64,000 nt of DNA, from positions 30,227-94,226 of the forward strand of contig DEXG01000028.1 in the NCBI GenBank assembly GCA_002364005.1, given 5' to 3'. This document shows positions 9,641 to 17,230 of this stretch, in pieces. The stretch is from Phycisphaerales bacterium UBA3190. GTDB lineage: Bacteria; Planctomycetota; Phycisphaerae; Phycisphaerales; UBA1924. Under the pieces are notes generated by a model, which saw nothing but the letters and a program-made list of their open reading frames with translations, was not told the origin of the DNA and did not search any database. Positions within the stretch are counted from its first letter, which is position 1, and every line of letters begins with the position of its first letter. The translations under genes and the position numbers were made by a program.

Positions 9641-9772
9641 GTACGGGAAGGGTTGCGGGGCTCAAAAAAGACAGCAGCTCTGGGACCTACCTCTCTCCAC
9701 AAAAGAGCCCCAAAGCTGCCATCGCTGTGCCCGGTGAGACTACAGAATTCGAAGAAGCGTTGCAACCCGTAC
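9641..9772 (+). ncRNA. Candidate structured RNA, type unknown
   Basis: The ends of this 132-nt stretch pair: GTAC (9641-9644) with GTAC (9769-9772), and GGGTTGC (9650-9656) with GCAACCC (9762-9768), with a GGGAA bulge. Inside, GGGGCTC (9657-9663) can pair with GAGCCCC (9705-9711), or alternatively GCAGCT...GGG with CCC...AGCTGC. It lies in a 367-bp gap with no plausible ORF. It lacks the SRP domain IV, tmRNA and RNase P signatures. A closed outer stem with competing inner helices is compatible with a 6S-like RNA, but this is only a suggestion. The strand is a guess. Confidence 0.3.
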
Positions 9773-9820
9773 GGCGGCTCGGTCTGGCGAAAAATATGGT
9801 GTATTGAGTTCACGGCGAGC

Positions 9821-9844
9821 AAGCTGGCCAAGATTCGCCAGCTT
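9821..9844. promoter_or_regulatory. Dyad upstream of the recR-rpoN sigma-54 site
   Basis: AAGCTGGC (9821-9828) and GCCAGCTT (9837-9844) are exact inverted repeats separated by eight bases. The dyad ends 89 bp before the -24 element at 9934, a normal distance for an enhancer-binding activator of sigma-54. No T-tract follows, which argues against a terminator. The activator role is inference. Confidence 0.4.
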
Positions 9845-9933
9845 CGATCGAAGACGCGGTGCGTTCTGGTAAAATAGGTAACCTGACATGGCGCAGTCGG
9901 GTTGTGTGGGGTGAACAGATGTTGACGCCTATC

Positions 9934-9949
9934 TGGCACGCTTTGTGCA
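9934..9949 (+). promoter_or_regulatory. Sigma-54 (-24/-12) promoter of recR-rpoN
   Basis: TGGCACGCTTTGTGCA matches the sigma-54 consensus TGGCACG-N4-TTGCW at all fixed positions but one (G instead of T at the start of the -12 element). The invariant GG and GC are correctly spaced. The expected start point near 9960 leaves about 45 nt of leader before recR. It would place rpoN under its own product. Confidence 0.6.
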
Positions 9950-10004
9950 CAAAGGCGGATTCCCTTGGGCCGATGGGCTCGGTGGAACGAATAGAGTTGG
10001 TGTC

Positions 10005-10667
10005 ATGAGTCGCGAAGAACGCAGACAGAACGGGTCATCGGGCAAGGGCGCTTCGGCGTACCCGGCTCCGGTGCGCGAACTGATCGAGCGTTTCGCCGAG
10101 CTGCCTGGGATCGGGGTGCGGTCGGCCGAGCGATTGGCGTTCCATGTGCTCAAGAGCGACGAGCCCAGCGCGATGGCGTTGGCGCAGGCGATCGCGGCGG
10201 TCAAGAAGAGCGTGCGGCACTGTAATCAGTGTTTCAATCTGAGCGACAGTGATGTGTGCTCTATCTGTGCCGACGGCTCGCGGGATCGTTCGCGGGTGCT
10301 TGTGGTCGAGCAGCCCAAGGACCTGATCGCGCTGGAGCAGACGGGCATGTACCGGGGTTTGTACCATGTGCTGATGGGGCGTCTCTCGGCGTTGGACGGC
10401 GTGGGTCCTGAGGACCTGACGATCGGGGCATTGCTCGATCGTGTGCGTTCGTCGGGCGGCGAGATCGAAGAGGTCGTGCTGGGTCTGAACCCCACGGTTG
10501 AGGGTGACGGCACGGGGCTGTACCTGGCGCAGGCGCTGGGAGAACTTGGTGTGCCCGTGAGCCGACTTGCACGCGGGCTGCCCAGCGGGGGCTCGCTGGA
10601 GTACGCCAATAAGGCGGTGCTCGCCGACGCGATCCTGGGGCGTCAGTCGATGGGTGGCGGTGGCTGA
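10005..10667 (+). CDS. recR: Recombination mediator RecR
   Basis: A 220-residue protein with the RecR order of domains: helix-hairpin-helix (LPGIGVRSAERLAF, about residues 33-46), a four-Cys zinc finger (C73, C76, C85, C88), a Toprim domain from about residue 97 (VLVVEQPKDL, GLNPTVEGDGTGLYL), and the C-terminal SRLARGLPSGGSLEYA motif. RecR with RecO/RecF loads RecA onto gapped DNA. I start at 10005 rather than at the upstream ATG at 9945, because the latter lies inside the sigma-54 promoter and encodes a non-conserved extension. The stop overlaps the rpoN start (TGATG), indicating translational coupling. Confidence 0.95.
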   Translation: MSREERRQNGSSGKGASAYPAPVRELIERFAELPGIGVRSAERLAFHVLKSDEPSAMALAQAIAAVKKSVRHCNQCFNLSDSDVCSICADGSRDRSRVLVVEQPKDLIALEQTGMYRGLYHVLMGRLSALDGVGPEDLTIGALLDRVRSSGGEIEEVVLGLNPTVEGDGTGLYLAQALGELGVPVSRLARGLPSGGSLEYANKAVLADAILGRQSMGGGG

Positions 10668-12220
10668 TGCGCTTCCAGACCTCCCAACAGATGAAGCTCG
10701 GCCAGCACATGAAGCTGGCGCCGCGGATGATCCAGTCGATGGAGATCCTGCAGATGCCTCTGGCGGAGCTGCGGGAGCGGATCGAGCAGGAGCTTGAATC
10801 GAACCCGACGCTGGAGGTCGCGGAGATCGAGGCGGGCGCGGGGCTTGATGAGCGTGAGGGGGCCTCGGCCAATGAGCAGGCGCTGAACATCGAGCCCGAG
10901 AGCGCTGGTGACTTTGCCCGTCTGGATGAGTACACCGAGAGCAACCCGGATGCGGCGGAGAATACCTACAGCGACTCGCGTGTGACGCGGGACTTCGACC
11001 AGATGCCCCGCACACGCGCCAGCAATAGCGGCGAGCGGGACGCGAAGATCGACGCGATGGCTGCGGCCCCTGCGCGGGGTGCGTCGTTGAGCGAGCAGCT
11101 GCTGGCGCAGTGGTCGCTGACCGATGTGAACGACCGGGTGAAGCTGATGGGCGAGGCGATCATCGCCAACCTTGAGGACGATGGCTACCTTCGGGTCGAG
11201 TTTGACGAGCTTGAGGAGCGCAGCGGGCAGGATCTGCGTGATCTCAAGCCCACCGAGGCGGACTGGGAGCTGGCGCTGCAGGCGGTGCAGCTGCTGCTTG
11301 AGCCAGCGGGCGTGGGGGCTCGCGATGCGCGGGAGTGCCTGCTGCTGCAGATCGATGCGCTGGGGGATCGTCAGGGCGAGGACCGCGACGACCAGATCAG
11401 TGTGGGCACCGAGGCGTTGGCGGTCGCCCGCAAGCTGGTGGGCGAGTACTTCGAGGAGCTGATGAAGAACCGGCTGCCCAAGGTCGCGGCCCGCTCGGGG
11501 CTGGATCTGGATCAGATCAACAGCGGGCTGGAGCTGCTGCGTCGGCTGAGCTTGTCGCCGGCGCGACGGTTGGTTGATGAATCACCCGAGGCGGTGGTTC
11601 CTGACGGGATTGTTGAGTACGACGAGGAAGAGGACCGGTATTTCGCGTACCTGACCGATGGGCGATTGCCCGATGTTCGGATCAATCAGGAGTACGCGAA
11701 GATGAGCGCTGATAAGGGGGTGCCGACGAATGATCGTACCTTCCTGAAGAAGAACCTGTCGAATGCGCAGTGGCTGATGGACGCGGTGGCGCAGCGTCAG
11801 CACACGCTTTTGCGGGTGATCAACGCGGTGCTTGATGAGCAGCGTGAGTTCTTTGATTACGGGCCCGAGGCGCTCAAGCCGTTGCCGATGAAAACGATCG
11901 CCGATCGGTTGGGGATCCATGTGGCGACGGTATCGCGTGCGGTGAGTGAGAAGTACCTGATGACCCCGCGCGGGATTGTGCCCTTGCGGAGTTTCTTCAG
12001 CGGCGGGCTCTCGACCGACAGCGGCGAGGATGTGAGTTCCAACGCGGTGAAGGCGACGATCGGCGAGATCATCGAGGGCGAGGACAAGGCCAAGCCGCTG
12101 AGCGATGAGGCGATCGTCAAGGAGCTCAAGGAGCGTGGCATCGAGATTGCGCGCCGGACGGTGGCCAAGTATCGCGACCAGCTCGGGCTGCCCACGGCTC
12201 GGATGCGCAAGCAGTTCTGA
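10667..12220 (+). CDS. rpoN: RNA polymerase sigma-54 factor
   Basis: A 517-residue protein. The N-terminal Gln/Leu-rich activator-interacting region (about residues 3-45, QQMKLGQHMKLAPRMIQSME) is followed by an acidic linker, the core-binding domain (about 130-330), a helix-turn-helix (TIADRLGIHVATVSRAVSEK) and the C-terminal RpoN box ARRTVAKYRDQLGLP (from about residue 495), which contacts the -24 element. Sigma-54 holoenzyme needs an AAA+ enhancer-binding activator to open promoters; none is encoded in this window. The gene starts inside the recR stop codon. Two sigma-54-type sites, before recR and before clpC, give it possible local targets. Confidence 0.97.
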   Translation: MRFQTSQQMKLGQHMKLAPRMIQSMEILQMPLAELRERIEQELESNPTLEVAEIEAGAGLDEREGASANEQALNIEPESAGDFARLDEYTESNPDAAENTYSDSRVTRDFDQMPRTRASNSGERDAKIDAMAAAPARGASLSEQLLAQWSLTDVNDRVKLMGEAIIANLEDDGYLRVEFDELEERSGQDLRDLKPTEADWELALQAVQLLLEPAGVGARDARECLLLQIDALGDRQGEDRDDQISVGTEALAVARKLVGEYFEELMKNRLPKVAARSGLDLDQINSGLELLRRLSLSPARRLVDESPEAVVPDGIVEYDEEEDRYFAYLTDGRLPDVRINQEYAKMSADKGVPTNDRTFLKKNLSNAQWLMDAVAQRQHTLLRVINAVLDEQREFFDYGPEALKPLPMKTIADRLGIHVATVSRAVSEKYLMTPRGIVPLRSFFSGGLSTDSGEDVSSNAVKATIGEIIEGEDKAKPLSDEAIVKELKERGIEIARRTVAKYRDQLGLPTARMRKQF

Positions 12221-12221
12221 T

Positions 12222-12632
12222 TTATTGCGGTTGACTGTGCCGGACGCGTCTGCGTGGTAGTCGGGCGAGTTTTTTGCGTCGCCAGGGGCCGGCGTAGATG
12301 AGCGTGGCGCCGAGCAGCAGGGCCGGGGTGGCCAGGAGCATGCGTGCGCCGGGGTCATCGAAGAACCAGGCGCCGAAGGCCGCGGCTGGGATCAGCAGGA
12401 TGCCTGCGATGCGGGGGAATACCACCGCGAGGATCGAGAGGATCAGCACCGGCAGGGTGAACAAGGCGACCGGGAGCAGGTCCGCCGCGGTGGATTGGCC
12501 GTCGAAGATATGCATGAGGGCAAACCAAACCCAGAACCCGCCCCAGAGGGCGGTGAGCAGCGATGCCCCCCAGCTGATGCAGCTTTTGGGGATCGTGAGT
12601 CGGGGTTGGGGGAGTCGTGGGCGGCGCATCAT
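12222..12632 (-). CDS. Small multi-pass membrane protein
   Basis: A 136-residue protein with four hydrophobic segments (about residues 19-37, 49-66, 68-84 and 93-112) and a basic C-terminal tail (RRKKLARLPRRRVR). I start at the MMRRPR at 12632: the open frame upstream would overlap the start of the divergent gene at 12739 and is not hydrophobic or conserved-looking. It resembles small uncharacterised bacterial membrane proteins of about 130 residues; no function can be assigned. It converges with rpoN, whose stop is one base away. Confidence 0.65.
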   Translation of the reverse strand: MMRRPRLPQPRLTIPKSCISWGASLLTALWGGFWVWFALMHIFDGQSTAADLLPVALFTLPVLILSILAVVFPRIAGILLIPAAAFGAWFFDDPGARMLLATPALLLGATLIYAGPWRRKKLARLPRRRVRHSQPQ

Positions 12633-12738
12633 GCAGGGTCTTTGGGAATCGACGGGTTGAAATTGCGTGCATCGGGTTGAGTCGCCCGCACGAACCCGTG
12701 CATTGAACCCCGGGATGGGGGGCACGGGAGACTTGCAC

Positions 12739-13677
12739 ATGATGTATCGGTATGGCTTGTTGGCTGTCTTGGTTTCGTTCTTTTCGGTCGTATCGACGGC
12801 CATGGCGCAGCCGGTCTCGGTTCCATTGAATCAAGGTGATTCCCGATGGGAGGTCGTGCTCGATGGCGTGATGGGCGGGCTTTCCAGTGGTGTGATCGAG
12901 GAGACCGAGGCGGGGTTGCTGTTTCGTGGTTCGCTGCGGCTGGAGAACAACGGCGGGTTCTCGCAGATCCGCTCGCCGATCGAAGAGGGATCGCTCGGTG
13001 ATGCCGAGGGCATTGAGATCGAGGTGCGAGGCGACGGTCGCTCGTACATCTTCGATGTGCGGGTGTCGAATCTTCAGGTGATGGCATCGTCCTATCAGTC
13101 GGTTTTCGAGACCAAGGACAACGAGTGGGTTACCCTGCGGCTGCCGTTTGATGCGTTTGCGTTTCACAGCTTCGGGCGTCGTGTTGGGGTCGTTGGCGAG
13201 ATGGATCCGGCGTTGATCAACTCGGTTGGGATCACGCTGGCTGATAAGCAGCCCGGGACATTCGATGTGGAGATCCGTGCGATTCGCGGTTACAGCACCC
13301 GGGGCGAGTACAACAGTCGGCTGGCCAAGCTGGGTGCGATCCTGGGCGAGCGTGAGGCGGAAGCTGAGCAAAGCCCCCGGCGTGAGGTTCTTGCGAATGC
13401 TTCATTTGCGGATCGTGTGATTGAGGTCTGTACGCTGGCGATCGATCGTGGCGTGCCGATGTTTAATGATGGTCAGCCCGAGGCGTGCGCTTCGGTCTAT
13501 GAGGTGGCGCTGTCATCGATCCTGTTGCTGGGTCGCGATGACCTGAGCGGAGATGCACGCGCCTTGATTCATCGCGCAATCCGCGACGGGCAGCACTTGC
13601 ACGACGCGAGCGAGCGGGCGTGGCACTACCGTCGTGCGATCGATGCGCTGATGCGGTCATACAAAGACTGGGCCTGA
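12739..13677 (+). CDS. Secreted CIA30-like (galactose-binding-fold) protein
   Basis: A 312-residue protein with a signal peptide ending near TAMAQ. Residues about 25-190 show the CIA30 family pattern: W-x-V-x-DGVMGGLSSG, FRGSLRLENNGGFSQIRS, and a later WVTLRLPFDAFAF. In bacteria these are beta-sandwich domains of unknown function, related to the complex I assembly factor 30 fold. The C-terminal 110 residues are helical and unassigned, including DRVIEVCTLAIDRGVPMFNDG, which resembles a short helical-repeat region. Start chosen at the first ATG of a pair (12739/12742), with GGGAG upstream. Secretion rules out a cytoplasmic electron-transfer role. Confidence 0.75.
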   Translation: MMYRYGLLAVLVSFFSVVSTAMAQPVSVPLNQGDSRWEVVLDGVMGGLSSGVIEETEAGLLFRGSLRLENNGGFSQIRSPIEEGSLGDAEGIEIEVRGDGRSYIFDVRVSNLQVMASSYQSVFETKDNEWVTLRLPFDAFAFHSFGRRVGVVGEMDPALINSVGITLADKQPGTFDVEIRAIRGYSTRGEYNSRLAKLGAILGEREAEAEQSPRREVLANASFADRVIEVCTLAIDRGVPMFNDGQPEACASVYEVALSSILLLGRDDLSGDARALIHRAIRDGQHLHDASERAWHYRRAIDALMRSYKDWA

Positions 13678-13766
13678 GTTGATCTGGCGACTGTTTGGGT
13701 TGTATTTCCGAAATGTTATTGGGCATGCTCCGGGTTTGTGCTAGATTGTCTTCGGAGGATACCCAT

Positions 13767-14396
13767 ATGCAGAACATATTGAAGTATGGCGTCGCGATCG
13801 GTGTGTTGGCATCGATTGCACACGCTGATCTTTATCGTGTCACAATGACTGGTGAGGTTTCGACTGTCAACGATTCGCGCACAAGCAGTGATGATGTCTT
13901 TGATGGCACTGCTTGGGATGTTGATGTGTTCGCTCCGAGTGTCGGGGACACTTGGGCGTACGAAGTAATCTATGACACCGATATTCTTGCCAGTTTCATG
14001 GACGACCAGACCGCGATTTATAACGCTCACTTCGCGAGTTCGATTTCGATCAATGGAAACACGCTTAGCGGGTTCAACAGCGTCACCAACTTTTTTGGTG
14101 GTACGGTTGAGATATTCGGAGGGATGCTGATCGGGGGCGGACACTTCGATGTTTATGCGTTCTTCTCCCGCCAAGATGGTCTGGATGAACTCATCAATGG
14201 TGGGATGCTCCCTGACTCAACGTCGTTCTTCGATGGCCTTGATGTGAGCTACTTCTCAATCACCGATGAGGACAACTTTGAAGTTGGCATGAGCGCTGGT
14301 ACACCGTTTGGTGTGACGGTCGAGCAGATCCCCGCTCCCGGAGCGATCATCGTTCTTGGGCTTGGTGGTCTGATGTCAACGCGTCGCAAACGCTGA
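13767..14396 (+). CDS. PEP-CTERM-like sorting-signal protein
   Basis: A 209-residue secreted protein. A good ribosome site (GGAGG, 13755-13759) precedes the ATG; the signal peptide ends at about residue 20 (ASIAHA). The body is acidic and beta-rich, with a repeated Phe-Gly-Gly pattern. The C-terminus IPAPGAIIVLGLGGLMSTRRKR has the Pro motif, a hydrophobic helix and a terminal Arg/Lys cluster of PEP-CTERM-type tails, in the PAPGA variant common in Phycisphaerales. Such tails are thought to be cut by exosortase; no exosortase gene is in the window. Function of the body unknown. The upstream gene ends 90 bp before and the next gene converges. Confidence 0.75.
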   Translation: MQNILKYGVAIGVLASIAHADLYRVTMTGEVSTVNDSRTSSDDVFDGTAWDVDVFAPSVGDTWAYEVIYDTDILASFMDDQTAIYNAHFASSISINGNTLSGFNSVTNFFGGTVEIFGGMLIGGGHFDVYAFFSRQDGLDELINGGMLPDSTSFFDGLDVSYFSITDEDNFEVGMSAGTPFGVTVEQIPAPGAIIVLGLGGLMSTRRKR

Positions 14397-14398
14397 GT

Positions 14399-17167
14399 TC
14401 AGCGCACGCGCTTGAGGCGTGCGTATTCGAGCACGAGTGTTTTTCGACCAACTGATTTGAACTCGACAACCACCCGGGCGTTGCTGCCGGCGGTTGTTTT
14501 CATGACCACGCCCTCGCCGAACTGCGGGTGTCGGACGACGCTGCCCTGCGGGTAGGCCGCGCCCGAGGCGCCTGATGCGCCGGATGGGGTCTTGGCGGCG
14601 GGGTTGATGCTCGGGAGGTTTGGGCTTGTGTGGCTGATGGTGCGTCGGGGCTGGACATTGGCGAGGCGTTGTTCGCGGGCGCGTTCGATGCGTTCCAGGT
14701 CGGCCTTGTGTCTCGGGTCCTGCTTGAAGTCCTTGAACGAGCCTGCGCGGAAGCTTCGGCTGGGCGACGGGCCTTTGCTTGGGCCGAAGGCGTCGTCGTA
14801 CTCGCCCATGCCCTCGTCCATGTAGGTGTCGCTCTGATCGCTGGTGATGATGTGTTCTTTGCCGATTTCTTCGAGGAAGCGTGAGGGGATCATGCGTTCG
14901 CTCATGCCTCGGATGGTGCGCCGGTTGGTGTGGGAGATTTGCAGGTGCTTCATGGCGCGGGTGATGCCCACGAAGGCCAGTCGGCGTTCTTCTTCGAGTT
15001 CGCTCTGCGATTCGTTGGCGCGTGAGTGGGGGAGCGATCCCTCTTCGAGCCCGATCATGGCGACGGCGGGGAACTCGAGGCCCTTGGATGCGTGCAGGGT
15101 CATGAGGGTGACGGTGCCGGTCGATGAATCGACGGCATCGGCATCGGCGACGAGTGCGATGGATTCGAGGTAGGCGCGGAGCATGGCGAGGAGTTCTGGG
15201 AGTTCTTCGCGGGGCTGGCCTTGCGGTGGTGGTACAGGCGTCTGGGCTGTGGTTTGTTCTGGATCGGATTGGGATTGCACAGGCGGGACGCCTGTGCCAC
15301 CGAGTTCTTGGGTGTCCGGCGCGGGCGTGTCGTTGTTGATGGCAAAGTACGCCGGGTCGTCGGCGGGGTCGTACTCGCGTTCGAAGTCGCGTGCGGAGGT
15401 GACGAGTTCGGAGAGGTTGTCGAGGCGTTCCTCGTCGGACTCGCTGCCGCTGGCTTTGGCCTGCTTGGTGTAGTGTGCTTCGAGTGTTGATTCGGTGATG
15501 ACGCGTTCGACGAGTTCGTGGAGGGTGTTGGAGACGGTGGCGCCCATGAAGCTTCCGCCGCCGGTCCAGTCGTTGACCATGGTGACGAACTTGTCGATCG
15601 AGGCCAGTGCGCGTGGGTTGAGCCCGAGTTCCTTGGCGCGGGTGAGACCCTGCCAGAGGGAGAGGTTGGCACGCACGGCGGCGCCCTGGATGACATCGAG
15701 CGTGGTCTTGCCGATCCCGCGTGTGGGGGTGTTGATGACGCGGAGGAGTGAGACGGTGTCGTTGGGGTTGGCGACGACGCGGAGGTAGGCGATGGCGTTC
15801 TTGATCTCTTCGCGTTCGAAGAAGGCGGTGCCGCGTGCGATCTTGTAGGGGATGCCGTACTGGCGCATGGCGTCTTCCATGACGCGGGAGAACGCGTTGA
15901 TGCGGTAGAAGACGGCCATGTCGCGCCAGGCGATGTTGTCCTCGTCGTGGAGCTTGCGGAACCAGTCGGCGACGAGTTCGGCCTCGTGGCGTTCGTTGTT
16001 GCAGCGGACGACGGTGATGGGCTCGCCGCCCTCTTTGGAGGTGTAGAGGGGCTTGTCGCGCCGGTGTTCGTTCTTCTTGATCAGGGTGTCGGCGGCCTGG
16101 AGGATGGCGGCGGTGGAGCGGAAGTTCTCGCCCAGCAGGATGGCGCGTGCGCCGGGGAAGTGCTCTTCGAAGTCGAGGATGTTGGAGATGTCCGCGCCGC
16201 GCCAGCCGTAGATCGCCTGGTCGGGGTCACCCACGACGCAGATGTTGGGCTGTGCGGGTGCGTCTTCCATGCCGGGCATGGGCGGCGGGGGCGCGGCCAG
16301 CAGTGAGGTGATGCGGAACTGGACCGAGTTGGTGTCCTGGTATTCGTCGATCATGAGGTAGCGCCAGCGTGATGTCAGCTCGGCGCGGATGTCCTCGTGC
16401 TTTTCGAGGAGCTTGACGGTGAAGAGGAGCAGGTCGTCGAAGTCGATCGCGCCGGCCTGGCGGAGGACCTGCTCGTAGTTGAGGTAGATCTTGGCGATCT
16501 GCTTGGAGTAGTAGTCGTGGGCGTTGGCCTCGAAGGCCTTGGCGTCCATGAGTTCGTTCTTGGCGTTGGAGATGGCGCTGAGCACGGTGCGGGGAGGCCA
16601 GTTGGTGCTCTGCAGGTTCATCTGCTTGAGGACGCGTTTCATGGCGCTCATCTGGTCGCTGGAGTCGTAGATGGTGTAGTCGGGCTTGAGCCCGGGCAGC
16701 TCGGCGCGCTCGGCGTAGCGGCGCAGGAGGCGGGCGCAGAGGGAGTGGAAGGTGGTGATGGTGAGTCCGCGCAGGCGTGGATCGGGCGGGGCGCCTTCTT
16801 CGAGGGCCTGCGGGCCGCAGATCTGGCTGATGACGCGTTCGCGCATCTCGCCGGCGGCCTTGTTGGTGAAGGTGAGGGCGAGGATGCACCAGGGGGGCGT
16901 GCCCTGCTCGATGATCTGGGCGATGCGCCGGGTGATGACGCGGGTCTTGCCCGAGCCGGCGGCGGCGAGGATCAGCAGGGGGCCCTCGGTGTGGAGCACG
17001 GCTGATTTCTGTGCTTCGGTCAGGCCGTCGAGTATGGGATTGGGCGCGGGGGTGTCTTCACCCAGCTTGCTCGGGAGGTCGTCGTCGGCGAGGAAATCGG
17101 GGAGGTCGTCGAGTGGCATGGGTGGTGGGCGCGTCCTGCGGTGGGGTTGATCATCGGGTTCTGCCAT
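14399..17167 (-). CDS. pcrA: UvrD/PcrA-family 3'-5' DNA helicase
   Basis: A 922-residue superfamily 1A helicase. The Q-motif region (LTEAQKSAV) is followed by Walker A AAAGSGKT (about 68-75), motif Ia TFTNKAAGEM, motif II DEYQDTN (about 274-280), motif III VVGDPDQAIYGWRGA, motif V LMTLHASKGLEF and motif VI VGITRAMKHL. A Tudor-like SH3 end (VVRHPQFGEGVV) fits PcrA/UvrD, which unwinds DNA in repair and at stalled forks. Family length is usually 720-800; here an extra linker around residues 590-660 contains a TGVPPV...TPVPPP stretch encoded by a palindromic repeat. Which of the uvrD/pcrA names applies cannot be settled from the sequence. Confidence 0.93.
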   Translation of the reverse strand: MAEPDDQPHRRTRPPPMPLDDLPDFLADDDLPSKLGEDTPAPNPILDGLTEAQKSAVLHTEGPLLILAAAGSGKTRVITRRIAQIIEQGTPPWCILALTFTNKAAGEMRERVISQICGPQALEEGAPPDPRLRGLTITTFHSLCARLLRRYAERAELPGLKPDYTIYDSSDQMSAMKRVLKQMNLQSTNWPPRTVLSAISNAKNELMDAKAFEANAHDYYSKQIAKIYLNYEQVLRQAGAIDFDDLLLFTVKLLEKHEDIRAELTSRWRYLMIDEYQDTNSVQFRITSLLAAPPPPMPGMEDAPAQPNICVVGDPDQAIYGWRGADISNILDFEEHFPGARAILLGENFRSTAAILQAADTLIKKNEHRRDKPLYTSKEGGEPITVVRCNNERHEAELVADWFRKLHDEDNIAWRDMAVFYRINAFSRVMEDAMRQYGIPYKIARGTAFFEREEIKNAIAYLRVVANPNDTVSLLRVINTPTRGIGKTTLDVIQGAAVRANLSLWQGLTRAKELGLNPRALASIDKFVTMVNDWTGGGSFMGATVSNTLHELVERVITESTLEAHYTKQAKASGSESDEERLDNLSELVTSARDFEREYDPADDPAYFAINNDTPAPDTQELGGTGVPPVQSQSDPEQTTAQTPVPPPQGQPREELPELLAMLRAYLESIALVADADAVDSSTGTVTLMTLHASKGLEFPAVAMIGLEEGSLPHSRANESQSELEEERRLAFVGITRAMKHLQISHTNRRTIRGMSERMIPSRFLEEIGKEHIITSDQSDTYMDEGMGEYDDAFGPSKGPSPSRSFRAGSFKDFKQDPRHKADLERIERAREQRLANVQPRRTISHTSPNLPSINPAAKTPSGASGASGAAYPQGSVVRHPQFGEGVVMKTTAGSNARVVVEFKSVGRKTLVLEYARLKRVR
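15278..15296. repeat. Palindromic repeat inside the helicase gene
   Basis: CACAGGCG (15278-15285), GGA, CGCCTGTG (15289-15296) is a perfect 8-bp inverted repeat. Read in the helicase frame the region gives TGVPPV, and a degenerate second copy about 40 bp away gives TPVPPP. I recall the same GGCACAGGCGTCCCGCCTGT-type palindrome as a dispersed element in planctomycete genomes. It keeps the reading frame open. Confidence 0.55.
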
Positions 17168-17230
17168 TAGGATAGGTGGCGCGACGCGAGAGTCTCGCGT
17201 ACGCCGCTGGCGATGTTGGTTCTGATTGAA

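Noticed and set aside
9638..10004. SRP RNA (ffs) or tmRNA next to recR
   Set aside because: SRP RNA is often near recR, but no GGAAG...AGCAGCC domain IV motif or tmRNA tag sequence is present.
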